Assembly: GCF_017313765.1 (NCBI RefSeq) | Contig: NZ_JAFLNC010000003.1 | Coordinates: 310,001-374,000 of the forward strand | Origin: Sneathiella sedimenti | GTDB taxonomy: Bacteria > Pseudomonadota > Alphaproteobacteria > Sneathiellales > Sneathiellaceae | Reading direction: 5' to 3' | Length of the DNA: 64,000 nt | Part shown: positions 55,091 through 64,000 of the stretch, piece by piece | Layout of the letters: each line of letters begins with the position of its first letter | How positions within the stretch are numbered: position 1 is the first letter of the stretch | Made by a program: the position numbers and the translations under genes | The notes under the pieces: generated by a model | What the model was told of the DNA's origin: nothing | The model's database searches: none | The model's input: only the letters and a program-made list of their open reading frames with translations

Positions 55091-55599
55091 CCAAATTTAA
55101 ATCATTGCCTAGTAAAATGAACAGTGTTCAATTTATTGGGAAATTCGGGGGCGTTTATGAGCATTCCCCTTGGGTGGCGGAGCGCGCCTGGGTCCACGGC
55201 ATTACCGAAAAGCATGATGAGATAGAAGAGTTGGCGGATTTGATGGCGAGGATTGTAGCGGATGCGGATGAATTGGAAAAACACACGCTCATCAAGGCGC
55301 ATCCGGACCTAGCGGGAAAGGCTGCCGTAAAGGGGGAATTGACCGCGGCGTCAACATCGGAGCAGGCAGGCGCGGGGCTGGACAATTGCACGGCGGAGGA
55401 ATTCGCGATATTTCAGGATTATAACGCAGCCTATAAGAAAAAATTCGGATTTCCCTTTATCATGGCGGTAAAAAATAGTGATCGTCGAAAGATTCTGGCC
55501 GGGTTCGAAGCACGGCTTCAAAACTCGGTAGAGGAGGAATTTGCCACGGCGCTCGCGGAAATCGACAAGATTGCCCGGTTTCGCCTGGCGGAGCTTTAA
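55087..55599 (+). CDS. uraD: OHCU decarboxylase
   Basis: A 170-residue helical enzyme that decarboxylates 2-oxo-4-hydroxy-4-carboxy-5-ureidoimidazoline to (S)-allantoin. The catalytic histidine lies in LIKAHPDLAGKAAV, with the conserved Glu in NCTAEEFAIFQDYN and KKFGFPFIMAVK following. The length is normal for bacterial UraD. It starts with GTG at 55087, inside the puuE stop region, and completes the UraH-UraD pair with uraH encoded on the opposite strand. Confidence 0.93.
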   Translation: MTKFKSLPSKMNSVQFIGKFGGVYEHSPWVAERAWVHGITEKHDEIEELADLMARIVADADELEKHTLIKAHPDLAGKAAVKGELTAASTSEQAGAGLDNCTAEEFAIFQDYNAAYKKKFGFPFIMAVKNSDRRKILAGFEARLQNSVEEEFATALAEIDKIARFRLAEL

Positions 55600-55634
55600 G
55601 TATTTCGGTCCCCGGATCGCAGATGGAGAGATGA

Positions 55635-56648
55635 ATGAGTTCGCCAACCGCAGATAATGCCAGTTTCCTCCGGAAGCATGTTGATCTTGCGTCGCCGCGC
55701 CTTGGCGCGGAAGTGACGTTTGCAACGGATGATTTCTTCGCTGACAAATCCCGGCTTATAGATCCGGCGCCGGCGGTTTTCATTGCTGATAAGTATGATG
55801 AAAACGGGAAATGGATGGATGGCTGGGAAAGCCGCCGCAAGCGCGGGGAGGGCTATGATTACTGTATTGTCCGCCTGGGTCTTCCCGGCATAATTCATGG
55901 TGTCGATATTGATACCAGCCATTTTACGGGAAATTTCCCGCCGTCGGCGTCAATTGATGCCTGTCTTGTTGAGGACGAGCCGGACCCGAATACGAAATGG
56001 ACCGAAATTCTCCCTGCCGTCGGCCTTAAAGGGAACAGCCATCATATTCATGAGGTGTCGGATGGGCGGACCTGGAGCCATTTACGGCTTAACATCTATC
56101 CGGACGGTGGTGTTGCCCGTCTTCGTGTCTATGGGCAAGTCCAGTGTAACTGGGATTTGCGTGATCCTGAAGAACTGGTTGATCTTGCGGCGCTGGTCAA
56201 CGGCGGGCGGGGAATCGCGGCGAGCGATCAGCATTACGGCACACCGTCGCAAATTCTGGCACCGGGGCGCGGCATTAATATGGGGGACGGCTGGGAAACT
56301 CGCCGACGGCGGGAACCTGGCAATGACTGGGCATTGATCGGCCTTGGTCATCCGGGCGTCATTTCAAAAATCGAGGTGGATACTGCGCATTTCAAGGGTA
56401 ACTATCCGGACCGCTGTTCAATTCAGGCCGCCATGGTAACCGGTGGCACAGAGGAATCTCTGGTCACGCAAAGCATGTTCTGGAAAACACTCCTGCCGGA
56501 ACAGAAGCTTGAAATGGATGCCATTCACAGTTTTGAAAAAGAGGTGGTCGACATCGGCCCGGTCAGTCACGTTCGGCTCAACATCATTCCCGATGGAGGG
56601 ATCAGCCGCCTTAGGCTGTTCGGTCGACTAAAGAGGGATGCGAAATGA
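55635..56648 (+). CDS. alc: Allantoicase
   Basis: A 337-residue protein with two allantoicase jelly-roll repeats. [23 protein letters not shown] near residue 60 is echoed by [23 protein letters not shown] near residue 220, and [19 protein letters not shown] ends the second repeat. It hydrolyses allantoate to ureidoglycolate and urea. ATG 55635 follows GGAGAG. It overlaps allA by 4 bp, so the two consecutive steps are coupled. Confidence 0.94.
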   Translation: MSSPTADNASFLRKHVDLASPRLGAEVTFATDDFFADKSRLIDPAPAVFIADKYDENGKWMDGWESRRKRGEGYDYCIVRLGLPGIIHGVDIDTSHFTGNFPPSASIDACLVEDEPDPNTKWTEILPAVGLKGNSHHIHEVSDGRTWSHLRLNIYPDGGVARLRVYGQVQCNWDLRDPEELVDLAALVNGGRGIAASDQHYGTPSQILAPGRGINMGDGWETRRRREPGNDWALIGLGHPGVISKIEVDTAHFKGNYPDRCSIQAAMVTGGTEESLVTQSMFWKTLLPEQKLEMDAIHSFEKEVVDIGPVSHVRLNIIPDGGISRLRLFGRLKRDAK

Positions 56649-57133
56649 CCCTCAAGATACAACCATTGACGAGGGAGGCGTTTGCGCCCTTTGGCGATGT
56701 GATCCAGACGGACGGTGCGGAAAATTTTCTGATTAATGAGGGATCAACAATCCGTTTTCACGATCTCGCGAATATTGAAACAGATCCCGAGGGAAAAGTT
56801 CTCGTGAATATCTTTCGGGCCAGTCCCCTCGACTATCCGCTTGCCATTCGTTTGGTGGAGCGACATCCGAAAGGCAGCCAGGCCTTTGTTCCGTTGAATA
56901 ACCGGCCCTATCTTGTGCTTGTCGCACCGAAAGGGGAGTCAGTGCGGCCGGAGGATATACGGGTGTTCATGGCAAAAGGCCATCAGGGCGTTAATTATCA
57001 TGCCGGCACTTGGCATCATCCTGTCCTCGCATTGGAAGAGGTAAGTGATTTTCTGGTGATTGACAGGGGCGGGGCAGGAAATAATTGTGATGAGTTCTAC
57101 TTCGAGGACCCGAACCTGATCCTTGCCCTATAA
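56645..57133 (+). CDS. allA: Ureidoglycolate lyase
   Basis: A 162-residue cupin-like AllA-family enzyme that splits ureidoglycolate into glyoxylate and urea. [18 protein letters not shown] at the N-terminus, [13 protein letters not shown] and [14 protein letters not shown] are family signatures. It ends the pathway encoded in the window. The released urea would need a urease or urea amidolyase, which is not present here. The 3' end overlaps the convergent GNAT gene by 6 bp. Confidence 0.93.
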   Translation: MTLKIQPLTREAFAPFGDVIQTDGAENFLINEGSTIRFHDLANIETDPEGKVLVNIFRASPLDYPLAIRLVERHPKGSQAFVPLNNRPYLVLVAPKGESVRPEDIRVFMAKGHQGVNYHAGTWHHPVLALEEVSDFLVIDRGGAGNNCDEFYFEDPNLILAL

Positions 57134-57874
57134 TTTGCTCCGGTAGTGGTAGTGGTAAAGTACCTCGCGAAAACCCACGCGGCTCCAAAAATCACGCCCA
57201 GACCTATTTTCTGTCACGACCTGTAGATACGCCCGAGCGATGCCTGCGTTCTTAGCGCACTGGAGCATATGGCGGGCAATTCGTGCGGCAAAACCTCGAC
57301 GGCGAAAGTTCGGATGGGTCGCGAACTCAAAAAGTCCGAGGTAATCCTTCGATTGAACCCCCATCCCGCAGGCTACGATCTCCTTTCCGCGTAGTATCGC
57401 GATGGCCTGAATGTCGAGTTGGATCAGGGACAGCATTTCCCTGAAGACGGCCTGTTGCGCCGTGTTCTGCCCGGTAAGTGCAGCAACGCCTTTCATCCAG
57501 AATTCCGAATTGGCGTCATAAGTGACAAGATCACTGCCGGAATCGGAACTGTAGGAATCGTCGATTGTCTGTACGCGCACTTCCGTCTCGCCAAATAAGC
57601 CGTAGTTTCGCTCCGCCAGCAACGGGTCAAGGCCGTCATCCGCGAGCGGGGTCAGACGGAAGTGACTGGGTTGTCTCTCTTTCGCATAGGCCGCTTCGCA
57701 GTAATCGATTTTTTCTTGGATCGGCAGTTCGCCACGCGATACAACATTGACCGAATTGGCCCGACGTGTATGGTTCCGGGCAAAACGAAGATGCCAGCCG
57801 TCATAGATTTCTGTTCTAAGTGCGGGGATGGCGGAAAGGGAGTGGGCTTCTATTTCAGCGATCCGATGTATCAT
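57128..57874 (-). CDS. GNAT-family N-acetyltransferase
   Basis: A 248-residue protein with a GNAT domain in its C-terminal half. The acetyl-CoA loop is seen in EFATHPNFRRRGFAARIARHML, followed by ARAYLQVVTENRSGRDFWSRVGF. The N-terminal half (about residues 1-120) is a related but degenerate GNAT-like or lead domain. The substrate is unknown. It is convergent with allA and not obviously linked to purine breakdown. Confidence 0.85.
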   Translation of the reverse strand: MIHRIAEIEAHSLSAIPALRTEIYDGWHLRFARNHTRRANSVNVVSRGELPIQEKIDYCEAAYAKERQPSHFRLTPLADDGLDPLLAERNYGLFGETEVRVQTIDDSYSSDSGSDLVTYDANSEFWMKGVAALTGQNTAQQAVFREMLSLIQLDIQAIAILRGKEIVACGMGVQSKDYLGLFEFATHPNFRRRGFAARIARHMLQCAKNAGIARAYLQVVTENRSGRDFWSRVGFREVLYHYHYRSKL

Positions 57875-57961
57875 AATGCATCATTGAAACTTAATTGAGT
57901 TCGTATTCCTAAGAGGGCCGGGAATTATCTCCCATACTGCCACAGGAGCATTGGTCTGCCC

Positions 57962-60085
57962 ATGGGTTCTTTATTTAAGCCGTTGAAGAATCGCCTGATG
58001 ACGGTTTGTATAATCTCTATGATCCTGATCACTTTCCTGTTTATGCGGTTTGTTGATCTCCGGCCCGAAGTCTCGCCCGATTTCTTTTTTGGCTCGAATG
58101 ATCCGGAGCTCGCCCAGGCTGCAGCCATTCATGATCTGTTTCCATCTGATGAATTCCTGATGTTCAGTGTCGGGGCACGCGATATTTTCTCACCCCGATA
58201 TTATGATCGGCTTTTGAGCTTTTCGGAAGATCTCGCCAAGATCGCCGGGATAAGCCGTGTAGTGAGTGTTGCCACAGGGCCTGAGAATGTGAAAGCCGCA
58301 AGCAAAAGCCCGTTCTGGCGACCGCTTCTCATCAGCGACGATAACAGCGCCACGTTGATAATTGCGTTTATTGACTCGAATGCGTCTCCAGACCTGATTC
58401 TGGAGGTGGAGGCTACGTCTGCACTTTTCAGCGATGGCGAGGTATTTGATATTCGGATCTCGGGGATGCCATATATTGTCGAGCAGATCCGCCGAAGTCT
58501 GGTCTATGATCTTAAAATCTTCAGCACGGCATCTCTTGTCATTTTTGCGATCATCCTGTTGATGGTTTTCCGGTCGCCGGTGATCGCCCTTGGCGCCTGC
58601 GCGAGTGGCATTACAGCGATTTTTCTGACATTGCTGATATTACAGGGGCTTGGCCAGTCAATTGGTATTCTGACGGCAAATCTTGCGATTATTGTCTTTG
58701 TCCTTGTCCAGTCGCAGGTAATTTATCTGACGGCGAATTGGCGACAACTTTGTGAGAGCGAGGGCGTCGGTGCGGTGCGTCGTGCGGTATTCCAGACTTT
58801 TCGAGCATCATTCTGGTGCATGGTGACAACGCTGCTTGGTTTTGCAACGCTGGTAAGTGTGGCGGCGGAACCATTGCGTCAGCTCGGGACAGGAGGTGTC
58901 GTCGGGGCAATCGTCGCGCTGCTAAGCTGCTATCTGCTTTACCCCGTTTTCCTGCTCTTCGCGGTAAGGCGGCAGCCAGAGGTTAAGGTATCACGCGACG
59001 CGGGAAACAAGAAATTGGCGCGTGGATTTCAATACGGAATTGGTTTCTGCCTGATATTGATCGCCTTGGCGACGGTGCCGGGGCTGTTCCGCCTGAACAC
59101 CGACCCGAGCCTTCTCTCCTATTTTGAGGAAGGATCCGATCTTCATGAAGGGCTCGCCTTCGTCGATAGAAACGGCGGCAGTAGCCCCCTCAAGCTCGTT
59201 GTCCGGCTGAAAGAGGGCGGGCGTTTGGACACGGAATCCGGATATGAGGCCATGTGGCGTTTGCATAACGATCTTCTGGCTGAGAAAAATGTCGGAACGG
59301 TCATTTCGCTGCCTGCGCTATTGGCCGAGGCGAACTCCCATCCGCTAGCCTTCCTGTTGCCATGGCGGGAAATTGTGAGCCTCTTGTCACTGGGCATTAA
59401 CGATAACGTTGTGAACAGTTTCCTGAATGAAGACAGGGATCAGGTACTCTATGTGCTCAGGATGAAGGAAACCTCACGGGTAGAGCCACGCAACGAGGTT
59501 ACAGAACGGCTCCAAGGTATCGTCACAGCCGCAGGGTTTGAGACGACTCTTGTTGGAGGGGTTTACATGTTGCAGGGGCGGCTTTCCGATCTGGTGACGC
59601 GTAGTCTCCTCACCGGAATTTCTATGTTGCTTCTGCTTTTTGGAATGATCGCGTGGATGGTTAGTCGTAATTGGCGGATCGCAGCAGCGATGACTGTCAC
59701 GGCGGCGCTGATTCCTGTCACGCTGTTGGGGAGCGCGTCCTTGTTCGGAATACCGGTGGATATCGTATCCGCGCCTGCTGTCAGCGTGTGCTTCGGTATC
59801 GCCGTTGATGCGCTGATACATCTGGCGCTGGCGCTTCGACGAAACGGATATCCAGCAAAAGGGGAGGCGGCGATTGATAACGCGTTACGGGACCAGTATT
59901 TGGGAATCGTTACGTCCAGCGGAATTATTGCGACCGGTTTCATGATCTTTTCGATTTCTGCTTTTCCGCCGACTGCTCGCTTCGGCGGGGAGATTGTACT
60001 TGGCGCCCTCTTTGCGGGCGTGGCGGCGCTCACCTTGTTTCCCATGTTGGCCAGGCTGTTTGTAACTTCGTTGAGGTCTGCATGA
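57962..60085 (+). CDS. MMPL/RND-superfamily exporter (HAE3-like)
   Basis: A 707-residue inner-membrane protein with two repeats, each a first helix, a large periplasmic loop and a five-helix bundle. The loops lie at about 35-175 and 375-530. Membrane motifs include LANLAIIVFVLVQSQVIYL in the first half and AVSVCFGIAVDALIHLALAL in the second; the latter holds the conserved Asp of the proton relay region. Relatives move lipids, hopanoids or hydrophobic compounds without a membrane-fusion partner, and none is encoded nearby. It overlaps hrpB by 4 bp. Confidence 0.87.
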   Translation: MGSLFKPLKNRLMTVCIISMILITFLFMRFVDLRPEVSPDFFFGSNDPELAQAAAIHDLFPSDEFLMFSVGARDIFSPRYYDRLLSFSEDLAKIAGISRVVSVATGPENVKAASKSPFWRPLLISDDNSATLIIAFIDSNASPDLILEVEATSALFSDGEVFDIRISGMPYIVEQIRRSLVYDLKIFSTASLVIFAIILLMVFRSPVIALGACASGITAIFLTLLILQGLGQSIGILTANLAIIVFVLVQSQVIYLTANWRQLCESEGVGAVRRAVFQTFRASFWCMVTTLLGFATLVSVAAEPLRQLGTGGVVGAIVALLSCYLLYPVFLLFAVRRQPEVKVSRDAGNKKLARGFQYGIGFCLILIALATVPGLFRLNTDPSLLSYFEEGSDLHEGLAFVDRNGGSSPLKLVVRLKEGGRLDTESGYEAMWRLHNDLLAEKNVGTVISLPALLAEANSHPLAFLLPWREIVSLLSLGINDNVVNSFLNEDRDQVLYVLRMKETSRVEPRNEVTERLQGIVTAAGFETTLVGGVYMLQGRLSDLVTRSLLTGISMLLLLFGMIAWMVSRNWRIAAAMTVTAALIPVTLLGSASLFGIPVDIVSAPAVSVCFGIAVDALIHLALALRRNGYPAKGEAAIDNALRDQYLGIVTSSGIIATGFMIFSISAFPPTARFGGEIVLGALFAGVAALTLFPMLARLFVTSLRSA

Positions 60086-62601
60086 CCGTCGATTTTACTA
60101 GAACCGGTTTGCCGGTTGTCGGTATTCTGGAAGATATCGCATCGGCATTTAAATCCGCGCCGTCCGCAATTCTGCAAGCCGCCCCCGGTGCGGGTAAAAC
60201 AACACTGGTGCCGCTATATCTGCTGCAAATGGGACTGATTGGCGATCAAAAAATTATCATGCTGGAGCCCCGCCGTCTTGCTGCTCGCGCCGCTGCACGC
60301 CGGATGGCAGACCTTCTTGGTGAGGACGTTGGCCAAACCGTCGGGTATCGCGTACGCCTTGACAGTCAGGTCAGTCGCCAGACCCGGATTGAAGTGGTGA
60401 CGGAAGGTATTCTGACGCGCCGGTTGCAGGCCGATCCGGAACTCTCGGGCGTGGGTCTCATAATATTTGACGAATTCCACGAACGTAGCCTGCAAACCGA
60501 TCTTGGACTGGTTCTTGTGAGGCAGGTACAGGAAATCCTGCGGGATGACTTAAAGTTACTGCTGATGTCTGCCACGATAGAGGGAGTCCGTCTTTCCAAT
60601 GCGTTGGGCGGTGCTCCGATCATTAAAAGCGATGGCCGCCAATTCCCGGTCGAGACACGATTTCTACCGCGCCCCTCCCCGAAACGGATTGAACACACAG
60701 CAGCCGCAGTGGTGGAGCAGGCGGTTCAGGAGGAGACGGGCGATATTCTTGTTTTCCTGCCCGGGGCAGGTGAAATCACGCGAACAGAAAAGCTGCTTAT
60801 GGGGTCGGAGAATTTGCCTGATACTATGATATTGCCGCTCTATGGCAATCTTCCCGCCAGGGATCAGGACCGTGCCATTTTGCCAGATCCTGACGGTAAG
60901 CGGAAAATTGTCCTGTCGACGGATATTGCCGAAACCAGCCTTACCATAGAAGGCGTGCGGATTGTCATCGATGCTGGGTTGGCCCGTAATCCTGTCTTTG
61001 ATCCAAATAGTGGTATGACGGCGTTGTCGACCCGGCGGGTCAGCCGCGCGTCTGCTGATCAACGGCGGGGACGTGCGGGTCGGCAAGGGCCGGGAATCTG
61101 TTATCGCCTCTGGACAGCGGCCGAGGATCGGGGCCTCGTCGAATTTGCCTCGCCTGAAATCATGAATGCGGACTTAAGTTCCCTCGTCCTTGAACTTGTT
61201 AATTGGGGTGTACAGGATGTCAATGAACTTGCCTGGATGGATGCACCGCCACCGGGTCCCTATGCGCAAGGACGGGACATGCTCGTGGCGCTTGGTGCCC
61301 TAGATGACGCCGGGAAAATTACAGGGCTGGGACGCGAAATCGTTAAGTTCCCGCTTCATCCACGACTCGCCGGTATGCTATTGCGTGCCCGGGAGATAGG
61401 GGCGGAAAGTATTGCTGCTGATATCGCGGCACTGCTATCGGAACGGGATATACTGCGCCGCGATCGGGAGTTTCCGAACTCGGACATTCGGGCACGGCTG
61501 GATATTCTCCATGCAGCGAGAAAACACAAAGGCAAAAGCGGAGGATTTGGTTCTGTCCAGCAGATCTTGCGTGTGCGTAACGATCTCGCCCGGCGGCTTT
61601 CCGTCAAGGAGGGCGTGCAGGATAACAGCTTTATTGGGCAATTACTTGCGTTTGCCTATCCGGATCGCATTGGTGAGTTGCGAGAGGGAAGTGAGTTGCA
61701 GTATCGCCTTTCCGGAGGTCGTGGTGCCCGCCTTGCAGAGAACGACCGGCTGCAAGGAGAGCCGTATCTTGTCATTGCCGAGCTGGACGGAAAAGGGCGC
61801 GAGGCGCGGATCGATCTTGCCGCACCGATTTCCATTGCGGACATAGAGGCAAACTTCGTCGACCAGATTGTCTCAACCCGCCGTGTTTATTGGGATGAGA
61901 AAAAAGCGCGGGTTGTGGCCGTGACAGAACGAAAGTTGGGGGCGTTAGTGCTGGCGAGTCGCCGTATCAAGGACCCGGCCCCTGAGGAAATTGAGACAGC
62001 CTTGTTGAATGCGTTAAGAGGCAAGGAGTTAAAAGAGCTTCCCTGGAATTCCGACAGTCTTTCGCTCATTGAGCGCGTTAATTTCGCGAAATATAACGAC
62101 CCGGATGGAGGGTGGCCAGACTTGTCACTTTCTGAACTGGAAAAAACGCTTGAAAACTGGCTTTTGCCCTACCTGGCGGGGTTAGGTTCTCTCGCGGATC
62201 TGCAGCGTCTTAATCTATTGGATGTCTTGAAAAATCTAATGAGTTGGGAGCAGCAAACGCGTCTGGATACCTTTGCCCCCGCGACGATCACGGTGCCGAG
62301 CGGGTCTCATATCCGCCTTGATTATTCAAACCCGGAGATGCCTGTTCTTGCCGTGCGCCTCCAGGAAATTTTTGGATTGGACAATGTTCCGAAGGTAGCA
62401 GATGGGCGTGTTGCCGTGTCCGTTCATTTGCTTTCCCCGGCGCGACGACCGGTTCAGATCACTCAGGACTTGGCAAGTTTCTGGCGAAATACCTATACGG
62501 ACGTGAAGAAGGACTTGAAAGGTCGCTATCCGAAGCACTACTGGCCGGACGATCCCATGCAGGCGGAGGCCACGCGTCGTGTGAAGCCCCGCAAGGGGTA
62601 G
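60082..62601 (+). CDS. hrpB: ATP-dependent helicase HrpB
   Basis: An 839-residue DEAH-type helicase of the HrpB family. Walker A is APGAGKTTLVPL (about residues 34-45), motif II is DEFH rather than DEAH (about residue 130, IIFDEFHERSLQTDLGL), motif III is LMSATI, and motif VI is QRRGRAGRQGPG. The HrpB-specific C-terminal domain ends in RYPKHYWPDDPMQAEATRR. The cellular role of HrpB is poorly defined. The start ATG overlaps the exporter gene stop (ATGA). Confidence 0.94.
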   Translation: MTVDFTRTGLPVVGILEDIASAFKSAPSAILQAAPGAGKTTLVPLYLLQMGLIGDQKIIMLEPRRLAARAAARRMADLLGEDVGQTVGYRVRLDSQVSRQTRIEVVTEGILTRRLQADPELSGVGLIIFDEFHERSLQTDLGLVLVRQVQEILRDDLKLLLMSATIEGVRLSNALGGAPIIKSDGRQFPVETRFLPRPSPKRIEHTAAAVVEQAVQEETGDILVFLPGAGEITRTEKLLMGSENLPDTMILPLYGNLPARDQDRAILPDPDGKRKIVLSTDIAETSLTIEGVRIVIDAGLARNPVFDPNSGMTALSTRRVSRASADQRRGRAGRQGPGICYRLWTAAEDRGLVEFASPEIMNADLSSLVLELVNWGVQDVNELAWMDAPPPGPYAQGRDMLVALGALDDAGKITGLGREIVKFPLHPRLAGMLLRAREIGAESIAADIAALLSERDILRRDREFPNSDIRARLDILHAARKHKGKSGGFGSVQQILRVRNDLARRLSVKEGVQDNSFIGQLLAFAYPDRIGELREGSELQYRLSGGRGARLAENDRLQGEPYLVIAELDGKGREARIDLAAPISIADIEANFVDQIVSTRRVYWDEKKARVVAVTERKLGALVLASRRIKDPAPEEIETALLNALRGKELKELPWNSDSLSLIERVNFAKYNDPDGGWPDLSLSELEKTLENWLLPYLAGLGSLADLQRLNLLDVLKNLMSWEQQTRLDTFAPATITVPSGSHIRLDYSNPEMPVLAVRLQEIFGLDNVPKVADGRVAVSVHLLSPARRPVQITQDLASFWRNTYTDVKKDLKGRYPKHYWPDDPMQAEATRRVKPRKG

Positions 62602-62613
62602 CGGCGCAGTTAG

Positions 62614-63402
62614 TCAGATAGCAGCGAGACAGGCGATCAGGATAAAGACTTCCGAAATCTGTTGAATGGCACCCAATACATCGCCCGTTTGCCCGCCGAT
62701 CTGGCGTTTTGCAATCATTCCCATCAAACTGGCGCCGACTATCCCGGCCATAAGGGCGATTGCGCCGAGTTGAGGCCCGAGTATGAAGATGGCGACGAGA
62801 ACGCAAATAACCGTTGAAGCCAGTGGGGCCATCATGTCCGGGCGGCCGGCGCCATGCCCCAGCCCATCTACGCGCGCCGCGGGCAGGAGATAGAGTGCCC
62901 AGGTTATTAATCCTCGGCTGAGCGATGCCGCGACGACGATAAAGGCAAATCCGAGCAGCGGATCGGGCATGCTGCCTAGAACCGAAATTTTAAGGCCAAT
63001 AACCAGAATAAGAGCGACAACCGCATAGGTTCCAACACGGCTATCCCGCATAATGGCAAGCTTTTTCTGCTTGTCGGTACCGCCGCCGAAACCGTCAACA
63101 ACATCGCCAATCGCATCCTCATGAAGGGCGCCCGTCACTACTATCTGGGCGGCAATGGCAAGAATGGCAGAGACATGGAGCGGCAACCCCATATAGGCCG
63201 CAAGGAGATAAACCGTTCCTGTCACTCCGCCGACTATCAGGCCGATCAGCGCAAAGGCTCGGCAGGCAGACTTAAGCGCGGTCATATCGAAGGTGAAGCC
63301 CGGCTGTATAGGCAGACGCGTCAGAAAGATCAGACCTACCATAAAGTCCTGGATCCAGCCGCCTTTGTAAGCCGAGGGTTTGTTGGAGTGTGGGTCGGTC
63401 AT
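62614..63402 (-). CDS. cobS: Adenosylcobinamide-GDP ribazoletransferase
   Basis: A 262-residue membrane enzyme that joins adenosylcobinamide-GDP and alpha-ribazole to finish cobalamin. The N-terminal GLIFLTRLPI, the cytoplasmic substrate loop GALHEDAIGDVVDGFGGGTDKQKKLAIMRDSRVG and RGLITWALYLLPAARVDGLG are family signatures; about six helices are visible. It is separated from cobU by 6 bp on the same strand and converges on hrpB. Confidence 0.94.
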   Translation of the reverse strand: MTDPHSNKPSAYKGGWIQDFMVGLIFLTRLPIQPGFTFDMTALKSACRAFALIGLIVGGVTGTVYLLAAYMGLPLHVSAILAIAAQIVVTGALHEDAIGDVVDGFGGGTDKQKKLAIMRDSRVGTYAVVALILVIGLKISVLGSMPDPLLGFAFIVVAASLSRGLITWALYLLPAARVDGLGHGAGRPDMMAPLASTVICVLVAIFILGPQLGAIALMAGIVGASLMGMIAKRQIGGQTGDVLGAIQQISEVFILIACLAAI

Positions 63403-63408
63403 TTATGT

Positions 63409-63921
63409 CTATTTCAATTTCTGCGGAATACCGGCGGTAATAAAATAAACCTCTTCTGCAATTTCCGCTACCTGTTGATGAAGGCGTCCCGCATGATCAC
63501 GGAAGGCCCGCGCAAGTGCATTGTCAGGGACGATACCTTGGCCAACCTCGTTTGAGACGAGTACCACTGGACCGGTAAGTTTTTGCAGTCTAGCGATCAG
63601 CTTCTTGAATTCCTCCTCGACGGGTTGGCCACTTGCCATGAGGTTGCTGAGCCAGAGGGTCAAACAGTCCACAAGGATAACCCGATCTTTTGCTGAATGC
63701 TTCGCCAACGCGTCACAGAGATTGAGAGGTTCCTCAATAGTCGTCCAACCGTTCCCCCGGTCTTCTTGATGTCGCGCAATGCGGTTTTCCATTTCGCTGT
63801 CGAAGGCCTGTGCCGTCGCCAGGTAAAGGCGCGGATATCCGGTTTCCTTTACCAGATTTTCTGCAAAGTGGCTTTTGCCTGATCGGGCGCCGCCAAGAAT
63901 AAGGGTGACTTTGCCGGACAT
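63409..63921 (-). CDS. cobU: Adenosylcobinamide kinase/guanylyltransferase
   Basis: A 170-residue bifunctional enzyme that phosphorylates adenosylcobinamide and then transfers GMP to it, supplying CobS. The P-loop is GGARSGKS (residues 10-17). ARHQEDRGNGWTTIEEP carries the guanylylated histidine region, and VDCLTLWLSNLM and VSNEVGQGIVPDN follow. The start is ATG 63921 behind GGAGGT; a TTG at 63936 would overlap the upstream gene. It is cotranscribed with cobS. Confidence 0.93.
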   Translation of the reverse strand: MSGKVTLILGGARSGKSHFAENLVKETGYPRLYLATAQAFDSEMENRIARHQEDRGNGWTTIEEPLNLCDALAKHSAKDRVILVDCLTLWLSNLMASGQPVEEEFKKLIARLQKLTGPVVLVSNEVGQGIVPDNALARAFRDHAGRLHQQVAEIAEEVYFITAGIPQKLK

Positions 63922-63922
63922 G

Positions 63923-64000
63923 TTACCTCCGATCAATCAGATGAATGAACGACCCGGCGACAGAGCCAACAATCGCCCCAACGGAACCGAGATCTTTCCC
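63923..64000 (-). CDS. C-terminal end of an upstream gene, possibly diacylglycerol kinase (partial)
   Basis: Twenty-five codons enter from the right edge and stop at TAA 63925-63923, one base before the cobU start codon. The sequence GKDLGSVGAIVGSVAGSF followed by a short basic end resembles the last helix of DgkA-type diacylglycerol kinases (KDMGSAAV in E. coli). So short a piece cannot prove the family. The spacing suggests it shares a transcript with cobU and cobS. Confidence 0.4.
   Translation of the reverse strand, partial: GKDLGSVGAIVGSVAGSFIHLIDRR

Overview
The window reads as one contiguous piece of an alphaproteobacterial chromosome of moderate GC. Family content supports this: a LigAB-type protocatechuate 4,5-dioxygenase cluster, an XdhABC/PuuD/PuuE purine-degradation set, an OlsB ornithine-lipid acyltransferase, a ScfR-type short-chain acyl regulator and TauE/SafE. 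A marine or soil heterotroph (for example Sneathiella-like Rhodospirillales relatives) is a guess from gene content only. I see no rRNA, tRNA, CRISPR array, insertion sequence, prophage or plasmid signal. Genes are tightly packed and the longest non-coding stretch is just under 300 bp.

Layout: 1-933 is the N-terminal part of a DegT/DnrJ-type aminotransferase running off the left edge, followed by an EamA transporter. 2124-4510 holds glpD and glpR, 4744-6982 a tungstate ABC transporter (tupBCA), and 6979-9098 a DsbA-fold isomerase and glpK, so the tungstate operon splits the glycerol genes. 9191-18406 is a protocatechuate (PCA) 4,5-cleavage cluster. galB-ligK-galD-ligI-ligA-ligB run leftward. 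A LysR regulator with two HTH domains and an operon of a DUF1932 dehydrogenase, ligC and an MFS transporter run rightward. Together they would take PCA to pyruvate and oxaloacetate. 18665-21997 carries a large VWA/RTX-type secreted protein and a small exported protein.

22013-34668 looks like a short-chain carboxylate module. It has a ScfR-type regulator facing a Liv-type ABC transporter (binding protein, two permeases, two ATPases), then acetyl-CoA synthetase, a stand-alone receiver, a two-helix membrane protein and an SLC5-STAC-histidine kinase of CrbS type. 34673-39676 contains TauE/SafE, a zinc-free MDR oxidoreductase, a FAH-family enzyme, an EstB-like serine hydrolase and olsB.

39673-57133 is a 17.5 kb purine-catabolism regulon. 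uraH-xdhABC-BMP/ABC importer-adenine deaminase-cysteine desulfurase-puuD run leftward, and a GntR regulator-puuE-uraD-alc-allA run rightward from a shared intergenic region with a GntR-like operator. The encoded route is adenine to hypoxanthine to xanthine to urate to 5-hydroxyisourate to OHCU to allantoin to allantoate to ureidoglycolate to glyoxylate, with urea released. The right end has a GNAT enzyme, an MMPL/RND exporter, the helicase HrpB and the cobalamin genes cobS and cobU, then the last codons of a gene that may be diacylglycerol kinase.

The points most worth following are the integrated acetate/short-chain acyl module with a receiver-only partner for a CrbS-like kinase, the tandem-HTH LysR protein with a hairpin over its ribosome-binding site, the purine-dedicated cysteine desulfurase, and several strong inverted repeats in regulatory positions.
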